Shown here one piece after another: positions 42,148-49,292 of a stretch of 64,000 nucleotides of DNA. The stretch is taken from the NCBI RefSeq assembly GCF_025574485.1, contig NZ_JAOBPO010000005.1, positions 1 to 64,000 on the forward strand. The letters run 5' to 3'. The stretch comes from Kordiimonas aquimaris (GTDB taxonomy: Bacteria > Pseudomonadota > Alphaproteobacteria > Sphingomonadales > Kordiimonadaceae). Within the stretch, counting starts at the first letter, position 1; every line of letters starts with the position of its first letter. The position numbers and the translations under genes are program-made. A model generated the notes under the pieces. The model searched no databases, had not been told where the DNA came from, and saw only the letters and a program-made list of their open reading frames with translations.

Positions 42148-45100
42148 ATGATTAAAGTTGGCGAGAATTTTCATCTTAGCGCGACAGACCTTGTTGCTAA
42201 TTTGAATTGTCGACGGTTGACTGATCTTAGTATTGAGGTAGCCGAGGGCAATCGTGAGCAACCTAGGATTTGGGATCCCATGTTGGATTCACTTTGGGAA
42301 CGTGGGACAAGACATGAAGAGAGTTACATTAAACATCTTGAAAGCCAAGGCTTAGACGTAGTCCCAATAGAAGGCGTTGATGTAACCTCGGACGCAATCG
42401 CTGCCACTGTTGCGGCAATGGAGGCGGGGAAAGATGTAATTGTCCAAGCTGCTTTGGAAAACGAGGTATGGCGTGGCCGTATTGATGTTCTCCGCAAAGT
42501 TGATGCCGTTAGTAACCTTGGCTACTGGTCTTATGAAGTAATTGACACGAAGCTAGCGCGAACGACCAAGGGCGGAACGGTTCTTCAACTTTCACTATAT
42601 TCTGAACTCATCGAAGCTGTTCAGGGCGTTGCGCCTGAATATATGCATGTCGTAACACCGTGGAGTGACTTTGAGCCAGAAGCCTATCGTCTTTCTGATT
42701 ACGCAGCTTTTTATCGCCGCTCAAAAGCCGCTCTATTAGAAAAGATAGCAGAAACAGATGCAGAGCTTAATTATCCCGATCCGGTGGATCATTGTTCGAT
42801 CTGCAAATGGCGAAATGCTTGTGATACGAAGCGCCGTGCAGATGATCATTTGAGTCTTGTTGCCAATATCTCAAAATTACAAATTGAGGAGCTCAAAAGA
42901 CAGGGTGTGACGACGGCGACAGGCCTTTCAGAAATGCCTCTTCCCATGCAATGGAGGCCGGAGCGTGGGTCAGCTTCGACCTATGAACGTATTAGGGAAC
43001 AGGCTCGCATTCAAATAGAAGCTCGAAACAGCGGCGAACGTAAATTTGAGGTACTGCCTCACGAAGCAGGTTTCGGGTTGGCAAGACTTCCAGAACCATC
43101 GGACGGGGACATATTTTTGGACTTGGAGGGGGATTCTTTCGTTGGTGAACACGGATTGGAATATCTATTTGGCTACATTTTTAAAAAGGAAGTTGGGAAT
43201 TATGAATATGCCGGGGAATGGGCTTTAAACCGCACGGAAGAAAAACAGAAGTACGATGATTTCATCGATTTTGTAATGGAACGATGGGTGCAATATCCCG
43301 ACCTCCACATTTATCACTACGGGGGTTATGAGCCGGGGGCAATGAAACGCCTCATGGGGCGTTACGCCTCCCGAGAAGACGAACTTGATAGACTGCTGAG
43401 AGGCCTAGTCTTCGTAGATCTCTATGGTGTTGTTAGACAAAGCATAAGAGCGAGTGTCGAAAGTTATTCAATTAAAAAACTCGAACCGTTCTACGGCTTT
43501 GAGCGTGACGCTGACTTAGTAGACGCAAATCTAGCACTTACTCGACTACAAACATCTCTTGAATTGAATGAACTAGATGAAATTTTTGAATCAGATCGGG
43601 TCGTTGTAGAGAAATACAATCAGGATGATTGCAATTCAACAATTTACCTGAGGGACTGGCTAGAAGATATAAGAACACATTTGATTTCAGACGGGGCGAA
43701 TGTTGAGCGACCAGAGCCCGGAGACGGAACGCCCACTGAATCCGTCGCTGAATGGCTTGAACGCATTCAACCTCTTATGGATGCTTTGGTGGAGGGGCTT
43801 AGTCCTGATATTGAAGAACGAAATGATGCAGAAAACGCAAGATGGCTTCTCGCAAATTTATTGGAATGGCACCGCCGCGAAGAAAAGGGTGCTGCGTGGG
43901 AATATTTCCGTTTAAAGGATTTGTCTGACGAAGAACTTTTCGACGAAAAAGCTGGGCTGTCGGGATTAGTGTTTCAGGACACAGTCGGGGGTACTGCAAA
44001 ATGTCCTATTCATCGTTATAATTTCCCAACACAAGATGCCGACCTACGACCAGGCAAAAGCCTGTTCAACGTCGGCGGAGACAAGCTTGGAACTATCGAT
44101 GATATATCATGTGAGCAGCTATGTATTGACATAAAGAAACGGGGCGATAGGGCTGAATTTCACCCAAAAGCCATTTATACTCATGACCGTGTCTCGTCTA
44201 AGCCTATGCAAGAATCTCTTATCCGATTGGCTGAGCATGTCATTGAGCAGGGGATCGAAGGGACAGGCCAATTTCAAGCAGCACGAGATGCCCTCCTCAA
44301 TCTGACACCTAGAATTAACGACGGACTGCCAATTCAGGGTGAGATGGAGGAAGCATTTGAAGCAGCGAAACGCGTCGCGCCACTTATAAATTCTGGTATA
44401 TTTCCAATTCAAGGTCCTCCCGGAACGGGTAAGACGTTCACGGGGAGTCACATGATTTGCGAATTAGTGGATCAAGGAAAGAAAGTGGGCGTCGTTGCTA
44501 ATAGCCACACAGTTATCCGCAATCTACTCAATGGTGTCATCGAAGCTTCTGACGATACTGGCATTGAGATTCAATGTATTCAAAAACCAAAAACGAGGGA
44601 AGACAACTCGCATAAATTAAGAAAAACAACGACTCCTGCAGGCGTGTTTTCAGCTCTCAATTCCGATTGTGATGTAGCCGGTGGAACTGCGTGGCTGTGG
44701 TCTCTCCCCGACGCTTTTGAGTCTGTAGACGTATTATTTGTTGATGAAGCAGCGCAAATGTCACTTGCGAACGTTTTAGCAGTTTCTCAAGCAGCTCAAA
44801 CAGTTGTTCTTCTTGGTGACCCGCAACAACTCGACCAACCCATGCAGGGTAGCCACCCCGATGGTACGGGCTGTTCAGCTTTGGAACATATACTTCGCAG
44901 CGAAGAAACCATTTCACCAAACCAAGGACTGTTCTTAGAAAAAACGTGGCGTCTGCCACCCTCAATTAGCGCCTACACTTCTGAACTCTTTTACGATAGC
45001 AAATTGACATCCATAGACGGATTGGAGATTCAAGTTGTCAATTCTGAAGGCGACATTTCAGGGTCTGGTTTGAGATATTTCCCCGTTGAACATGAAGGCA

Positions 45101-45540
45101 ATCAAAGCTCATCACCTGAGGAAGCGACAAAAGTTGCTGAAATTGTCAACGCTATACTGTCCAATGATTCGACTTGGGTTTATCGTGATGGCGAAGAAAA
45201 AGAAATAAGGCTTGAGGATATTCTCATTATCGCGCCCTACAATGCTCAAGTCTTTGAAATTCAAAAACTGCTACCTGATGCCCGCGTCGGGACTGTCGAT
45301 AAATTTCAGGGTCAGCAAGCACCCATAGCCATCTATTCTCTAACAACTTCTTCGCATGCCGACGCTCCAAGGGGCATGGAGTTTCTATATAGTCCAAACC
45401 GTTTAAATGTAGCTACGTCTCGCGCACAGTGCATTTCAATTATTGTAGGTAGTCCCAAAGTTTTTGAGGCTGACTGTAAAACACCGCGACATATGAAGCT
45501 TGCCAATGCATTTTGTCGTTATCTGGAATTGGCTGACTAA
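42148..45540 (+). CDS. TM0106-type RecB-like nuclease fused to an SF1 (DNA2/NAM7-like) helicase
   Basis: 1130 aa. N-terminal PD-(D/E)XK nuclease: GRIDVLRKV, YEVIDTKLARTTK, QLSLYSELI, closed by a Cys cluster CSICKWRNACDTK that probably holds an Fe-S site. Middle RNase H/DnaQ-like fold with DIFLDLEGDSF (about residue 320) and YNQDDCNSTIYLRDWL. C-terminal SF1B helicase: Walker A IQGPPGTGKT (about 755), VLFVDEAAQMS (about 862), LLGDPQQL, and the end motifs VGTVDKFQGQQAPI and NVATSRA. Likely a DNA repair or defence enzyme that unwinds and cuts DNA. It is divergent from the broken SF2 helicase, with which it may have formed a two-gene system. Confidence 0.88.
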   Translation: MIKVGENFHLSATDLVANLNCRRLTDLSIEVAEGNREQPRIWDPMLDSLWERGTRHEESYIKHLESQGLDVVPIEGVDVTSDAIAATVAAMEAGKDVIVQAALENEVWRGRIDVLRKVDAVSNLGYWSYEVIDTKLARTTKGGTVLQLSLYSELIEAVQGVAPEYMHVVTPWSDFEPEAYRLSDYAAFYRRSKAALLEKIAETDAELNYPDPVDHCSICKWRNACDTKRRADDHLSLVANISKLQIEELKRQGVTTATGLSEMPLPMQWRPERGSASTYERIREQARIQIEARNSGERKFEVLPHEAGFGLARLPEPSDGDIFLDLEGDSFVGEHGLEYLFGYIFKKEVGNYEYAGEWALNRTEEKQKYDDFIDFVMERWVQYPDLHIYHYGGYEPGAMKRLMGRYASREDELDRLLRGLVFVDLYGVVRQSIRASVESYSIKKLEPFYGFERDADLVDANLALTRLQTSLELNELDEIFESDRVVVEKYNQDDCNSTIYLRDWLEDIRTHLISDGANVERPEPGDGTPTESVAEWLERIQPLMDALVEGLSPDIEERNDAENARWLLANLLEWHRREEKGAAWEYFRLKDLSDEELFDEKAGLSGLVFQDTVGGTAKCPIHRYNFPTQDADLRPGKSLFNVGGDKLGTIDDISCEQLCIDIKKRGDRAEFHPKAIYTHDRVSSKPMQESLIRLAEHVIEQGIEGTGQFQAARDALLNLTPRINDGLPIQGEMEEAFEAAKRVAPLINSGIFPIQGPPGTGKTFTGSHMICELVDQGKKVGVVANSHTVIRNLLNGVIEASDDTGIEIQCIQKPKTREDNSHKLRKTTTPAGVFSALNSDCDVAGGTAWLWSLPDAFESVDVLFVDEAAQMSLANVLAVSQAAQTVVLLGDPQQLDQPMQGSHPDGTGCSALEHILRSEETISPNQGLFLEKTWRLPPSISAYTSELFYDSKLTSIDGLEIQVVNSEGDISGSGLRYFPVEHEGNQSSSPEEATKVAEIVNAILSNDSTWVYRDGEEKEIRLEDILIIAPYNAQVFEIQKLLPDARVGTVDKFQGQQAPIAIYSLTTSSHADAPRGMEFLYSPNRLNVATSRAQCISIIVGSPKVFEADCKTPRHMKLANAFCRYLELAD

Positions 45541-45755
45541 TCAAATTTTTTAAGTCTTATGTTCAGTCCAGTGTCAGCTTTTGCCTCCCTTCCAGTCATA
45601 GCAATTTGGAAACGTGTTGGCCGTTTCTGGCGAAGAACAATCCGTATGATTTGGCCTTGGAACTTCCGCTTTGGGTCGACTGCATCAGTGGTGCCACGTA
45701 CCTCGAACGCCTGCTTCAGGGAATATTTGCCACCGTCATTCAGATCAGATCTTGA
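45537..45755 (-). pseudogene. Degraded 3' fragment of an unknown gene
   Basis: A leftward open frame of about 72 codons without a start, closed upstream by a TGA. It reads SDLNDGGKYSLKQAFEVRG, then DAVDPKRKFQGQIIRI and RFQIAMTGREAKADTGLNI. Its composition looks like real protein, unlike the overlapping rightward 75-codon frame. The stop overlaps the end of the nuclease/helicase gene. I do not recognise the family. Confidence 0.45.
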
Positions 45756-45791
45756 TCACTATACATTAGAGTTAATATCAGGCTGACGCGC

Positions 45792-46226
45792 TTAACTCGA
45801 TCTAGGCTGGCCTAGCAGTTCAATAATCGTCATCATTTTTTTCCGAACAAAAGTACCCTGGATTCCATAATATACACTGACTAACTCTTGTGTTTCTTCC
45901 AGATCGTAGAGTGATGAGTCCGCCCCCATTGGTTCTTGCAGATGATTTGCAGCGCCTTCAAAAAAGTAAGAAACGGGAACGTCGAGCGCGTTTGCCACCC
46001 GCAACAACCTGCTTGAGCCTATCCTGTTTGTGCCGCGTTCATATTTTTGGATTTGCTGAAACGTAACACCAACTATGTCGCCAAGTGAAGACTGGGACAT
46101 GCTGAGCATTTTGCGCCTTTCGCGGACCCGTAGCCCGACGTGAATATCGATAGGGTCGGGACTAGTTCTTGTTTCGCCCTGAATATTATTATTTTTCTGA
46201 TGTCCTTTGGTGCCCGCCAACCTCAA
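45792..46226 (-). CDS. XRE-family regulator, 144 aa
   Basis: HTH at residues 29-85 (VGLRVRERRKMLSMSQSSLGDIVGVTFQQIQKYERGTNRIGSSRLLRVANAL, then VPVSYFFEG). This variant, with TFQQIQKYERG, is common in alphaproteobacteria. The C-terminal helix (EETQELVSVYYGI, then KKMMTIIELL) is probably for dimerisation. Divergent from the XRE gene at 46351 and sharing its control region. Confidence 0.9.
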   Translation of the reverse strand: MRLAGTKGHQKNNNIQGETRTSPDPIDIHVGLRVRERRKMLSMSQSSLGDIVGVTFQQIQKYERGTNRIGSSRLLRVANALDVPVSYFFEGAANHLQEPMGADSSLYDLEETQELVSVYYGIQGTFVRKKMMTIIELLGQPRSS

Positions 46227-46281
46227 CTCCTCTATTGATTATACGGCAACCGGCGAAGTTATATGTGTAAATCGGCAATAA

Positions 46282-46305
46282 ACCGAATAATATATTATAA
46301 TCGGT
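46282..46305. promoter_or_regulatory. Palindromic operator between two divergent XRE genes
   Basis: ACCGA at 46282-46286 and TCGGT at 46301-46305 enclose the AT-rich inner palindrome ATAATATATTAT. It lies in the 124-bp spacer between the divergent regulators. A further ATCGGCAATAAACCGA-type half site overlaps its left side. A likely shared switch region. Confidence 0.6.
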
Positions 46306-46350
46306 ATTAATCCTATGTAAAGAGATTGCGAATACCAGTACAAATCTCTC

Positions 46351-46683
46351 ATGGATTTGAAATCTAAAATTGGTAGTCGGATCAAAGTATTGCGAACCGG
46401 GCGCAAGCTTACGCAAGAGCAACTGGCGCAGACTATGGACCGCTCGCATGATACTATTTCCGAACTTGAACGCGGTCTCACAGGCGCGGCGCTCGATATG
46501 CTGGAAGAGCTTTGTGCGAAGCTGGACTATCCTGTTTCCGAGCTTTTTGACGATGTGGACGGTGATGACCGATCACCCGAGGCCCATGCGCTTATCTTCG
46601 AAATCGTTACCATGTTGAAGAAGCTCCCGCCGCGCGAAGTCAAGCGGATGCGCGATCAAATCAAACTTGCGACCGAAGATTAG
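46351..46683 (+). CDS. XRE-family regulator, 110 aa
   Basis: HTH in residues 6-60: IGSRIKVLRTGRKLTQEQLAQTMDRSHDTISELERG, with a short helical end (EAHALIFEIVTMLKKLPPREVKRM). Divergent from the 144-aa XRE gene. Together they form a Cro/CI-like pair that could control the adjacent transfer-processing operon or the cargo (inference). Confidence 0.9.
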   Translation: MDLKSKIGSRIKVLRTGRKLTQEQLAQTMDRSHDTISELERGLTGAALDMLEELCAKLDYPVSELFDDVDGDDRSPEAHALIFEIVTMLKKLPPREVKRMRDQIKLATED

Positions 46684-46691
46684 ACATAATT

Positions 46692-47393
46692 TCAATGCCA
46701 TTCAGATTGCTCTAAGGGCGTGGTGCCACTGTCTGGTTCGATAAGGCAGGGGCTGACCCTGATTTTGTGCTGATTTCCCCGATGGGTGATGCCAACCGTC
46801 ACTGACTTCCTGTTTTTTTTGATCACTCGCCCGGCGAGAATATGACTGGCAGTTCGGGCAAGAATGCGCTCGCCGATCCTCCTCTGAATGAGGTTGCGTG
46901 TTGTGTCTTCAAAGGCGAGGGATAGGCCTGCAGTTTGACATTGTTTTTGGAATTCGTCTAAAAGCGCGCCTGCATGGCCGCCGCTGTGAATGCGGTCAAG
47001 AATGGCATAAAACACGTCGTCATGTTGCTGGCCGGGCGCGCGGCGCCCCAATACGGACTGAACAAAGTGCCCAAACTCATGACAAAGGGTGTGTACCATC
47101 AATTCTGCGGGGCGGGTACGATGGGTAAAATACCCTCTTTGCTTGATTTCATCGTAGCTGATCCAACTGCTCGCACTGCGCGCACTGTGCATAGCCTCAG
47201 CAACGCACTGGGTGCCAATCGTAATGCTATGGGCAACGCCGCGCACGCTGTGGCACGTCCGCCGCCCGCGCCCTACACGGAAGTATAGGTTTGCGCCGGG
47301 CACGAGTTGCTGGGCCCATTTTACCCGTGGTTGCCAAAGATAGGCGTCGCCGAGCTTGCACAGAATAAAAGCAGCACGCTCGGCTCTATCCAT
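46692..47393 (-). CDS. SprT-like zinc metallopeptidase
   Basis: 234 aa from the ATG at 47393; the longer frame would lie inside the upstream gene. Zinc motif in LMVHTLCHEFGHFVQSVLG (HEFGH), about 130 residues from the start. A C-terminal basic beta-rich tail (HILAGRVIKKNRKSVTVGITHRG) may bind nucleic acid. It is the last gene of the leftward TraD/TraI operon and overlaps the preceding gene by 8 bp. Substrate unknown; a role in handling DNA-bound proteins during transfer is speculative. Confidence 0.72.
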   Translation of the reverse strand: MDRAERAAFILCKLGDAYLWQPRVKWAQQLVPGANLYFRVGRGRRTCHSVRGVAHSITIGTQCVAEAMHSARSASSWISYDEIKQRGYFTHRTRPAELMVHTLCHEFGHFVQSVLGRRAPGQQHDDVFYAILDRIHSGGHAGALLDEFQKQCQTAGLSLAFEDTTRNLIQRRIGERILARTASHILAGRVIKKNRKSVTVGITHRGNQHKIRVSPCLIEPDSGTTPLEQSEWH

Positions 47394-48288
47394 CTGACGG
47401 GCCTTGGCACGCCAGCTCAGGCATTGCATATACCACGTCAAGTGACCCCGACGAGGTGAGACTTGCAATGATGGTATCATCGCCCGGCCTGTCAATGCAG
47501 CCGGTAACGGTAAGACCGTCTTTCCACTCATTGCCACTTTCATCGTCGCCCCGGTCCGTGCGCAGCATATTATAGCGCTGCAAGCCAAGCTGAAGATAAT
47601 GGTTGGCAACGCCGGTTGTTGGCTGGTCGCGGCCACTGCCGGCACTGAATACGGCAAAATGCGGCGAAACGGTCTCAAGAAAACAGTGGGAAAGCAAGGG
47701 TGTGCCACCTGAATTTGGCACAAGCATTAGGTCTGAATTCAGATCGTGCGCCGTATCTGCGTCGTAGACGTGCCCGGACTGCGCGCAGTCAGCATTGATG
47801 TCAGATGCGCCGTCACTGGCATTGTTGCTGGCGAACAAAAGGCTCAAATGAGCGAAGGAGAGTTTGCTGATAAAACCTGCACCTCGATCATGCAATTTAG
47901 CGAGCGGCAAGATGAGAAGCCGCGTGTTCCCGAATAGCATCAGTTCTTCTTCAACCTTCCTTTCAGTGACACTTTTCATATCGACCACACGGCTAAGACT
48001 AAAGGCTTTATCCCAGGCCTCACTATTGCCCGTGTGCCCGGACAGGTTCACCAGAAGAGGGTTGCTCAATTGGCCCTCAAGCGCCGTCAGGCTTTTGAAG
48101 CATAGCCCTTTGGGGTCAAGCGTATCGGTGAAGATAACGCTGACGCTCGGCGTCTCAGCCAGCGCGCAAATATCATTGCCAACGTCAAAAAAAGTTACTT
48201 GTGCGCCGTCTTCGGACGCGAGCGCCAGATTTGTAACGTTGCTCAGGCAAAGGGTGGCAACGAAGATGGTTTTGAGCATGGGTGACAT
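47386..48288 (-). CDS. Exported protein of unknown function, weakly ComEC/metallo-beta-lactamase-like
   Basis: 300 aa with a signal peptide (TIFVATLCLSNVTNLALASED). The opening QVTFFDVGNDICALAETPSVSVIFTD follows the pattern of the ComEC-type beta-lactamase domain, and a later VNLSGHTGNSEAWDKAF sits where the metal site would be, but the HXHXDH ligands are absent. If related, it is a catalytically dead version. AGGAGAT precedes the ATG at 48288. Confidence 0.55.
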   Translation of the reverse strand: MSPMLKTIFVATLCLSNVTNLALASEDGAQVTFFDVGNDICALAETPSVSVIFTDTLDPKGLCFKSLTALEGQLSNPLLVNLSGHTGNSEAWDKAFSLSRVVDMKSVTERKVEEELMLFGNTRLLILPLAKLHDRGAGFISKLSFAHLSLLFASNNASDGASDINADCAQSGHVYDADTAHDLNSDLMLVPNSGGTPLLSHCFLETVSPHFAVFSAGSGRDQPTTGVANHYLQLGLQRYNMLRTDRGDDESGNEWKDGLTVTGCIDRPGDDTIIASLTSSGSLDVVYAMPELACQGPSDG

Positions 48289-48298
48289 GGACTATCTC

Positions 48299-48865
48299 CT
48301 ATTGGGGGTTGATGAGAGAAACAGGGCAACGGTTCACATGGCCGCAGCCCCGACAAATGAGCGGCGACGTGGCAGGACGCGGGCGCGCGGTGCCGAGGGT
48401 CAGTGCACGGTGATGTTGTAGATGGTCGCGGTAGGCCCGTTCGCTCAAAAGCGGCACTTTGATATAGATGGCTTTCCGGCCTTGCGGGATGCGCAGGAAG
48501 CCGTATGAGGCGATACTGCGCGCTCTGGTTTCAGGGTGATTTTTTAGCAGAAACGCATAACCGGTAAGCTGGAGCCGGTCTGAGTAATAATAGCGAATAA
48601 CCTCACGGGTTTTGGTGTCTGCGACAATGAGTTGACCGCCCTCGCGTGCCCATACCTGATCGACCCGACCAAAGAGTTCAAACGGGCGATCAATCACCAA
48701 CAGCCGTTCGCTATAGAGGAGTGCTGCTCGTTCAAGCTGGCAAGGCAGTTCGTCCATTATGGTTTGCAGCCGCCCCAGGCGGATTTGATGGGTGGCAACG
48801 ATAAGCACTGCTATAACTAGAACAGTCAGAAGATAGCCGCTGACGCTTGAAAGGTTACCGATCAT
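48299..48865 (-). CDS. Membrane-anchored Cas4/RecB-like PD-(D/E)XK nuclease
   Basis: 188 aa from the ATG at 48865 (GGGAGG upstream). An N-terminal transmembrane helix (YLLTVLVIAVLIVATHQI) is followed by a nuclease core: GRVDQVW (Asp69), LIVADTKTR (Asp83, Lys85) and the QLTGY helix (Gln99, Tyr103). C-terminal CRGCGHVNRC plus Cys42 give four cysteines, as in Fe-S Cas4 proteins. No CRISPR genes are nearby. It is in the relaxase operon, so a role in processing transferred DNA at the membrane is plausible. Confidence 0.8.
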   Translation of the reverse strand: MIGNLSSVSGYLLTVLVIAVLIVATHQIRLGRLQTIMDELPCQLERAALLYSERLLVIDRPFELFGRVDQVWAREGGQLIVADTKTREVIRYYYSDRLQLTGYAFLLKNHPETRARSIASYGFLRIPQGRKAIYIKVPLLSERAYRDHLQHHRALTLGTARPRPATSPLICRGCGHVNRCPVSLINPQ

Positions 48866-49292
48866 CAGCGACCTCCCTTGGTCTGCGCTCGATCCACTTG
48901 ACGGCAATATTCAGACCCGCCCGCAGCAGGGCTGCCAAACGCGGACAGCGGCTGAGCGCCGGGACCAGGATGGGGCTGACCCGGTAATAGAGGGTGCATA
49001 AGCAGCGCCCCGCTCGATAGGGGAGGAGATGTTGGTCTCTAAACCCGCGCAAACACCGGGTTTCATGGGTATTGGGCCCGTAAAGCGTGCTGGCAATGAA
49101 ACAACGTGGATCGCTTATCCGCCGCACTTGTTGGTCAAATTGGCTGTGGGCTCTGATACCTCTCTTTGCTTTTGCCTGAAGACGCGCACTTCGCGCTTTA
49201 CCATACCGCCGGTCAAGGATGACTTGTTGCTCGCAGATACCGAGCCCGGCCACTTCAGTGACAGAGATACATTTTTTACTCTTGCCGCTCAC
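48855..49292 (-). CDS. CFI-box protein of the relaxase operon
   Basis: 145 aa. The N-terminal part (ISVTEVAGLGICEQQVILDRRYG) resembles the start of Cas4-like nucleases. The C-terminal part is a CFI-box-like module: CFIASTLYGPNTHETRCLRGFRD, YYRVSPILV, ending in a membrane-like helix. The starts and stops overlap traI (4 bp) and the Cas4-like gene (11 bp). It may be a split nuclease partner of the next gene (inference). Confidence 0.65.
   Translation of the reverse strand: MSGKSKKCISVTEVAGLGICEQQVILDRRYGKARSARLQAKAKRGIRAHSQFDQQVRRISDPRCFIASTLYGPNTHETRCLRGFRDQHLLPYRAGRCLCTLYYRVSPILVPALSRCPRLAALLRAGLNIAVKWIERRPREVADDR

Noticed and set aside
45559-45786. Rightward frame of 75 codons
   Set aside because: Composition is not protein-like, and the opposite strand carries a more convincing fragment.
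48299-48865. CRISPR-Cas locus suggested by a Cas4-like protein
   Set aside because: No cas1, cas2, effector genes or repeat-spacer arrays in the window; the gene is embedded in the relaxase operon.
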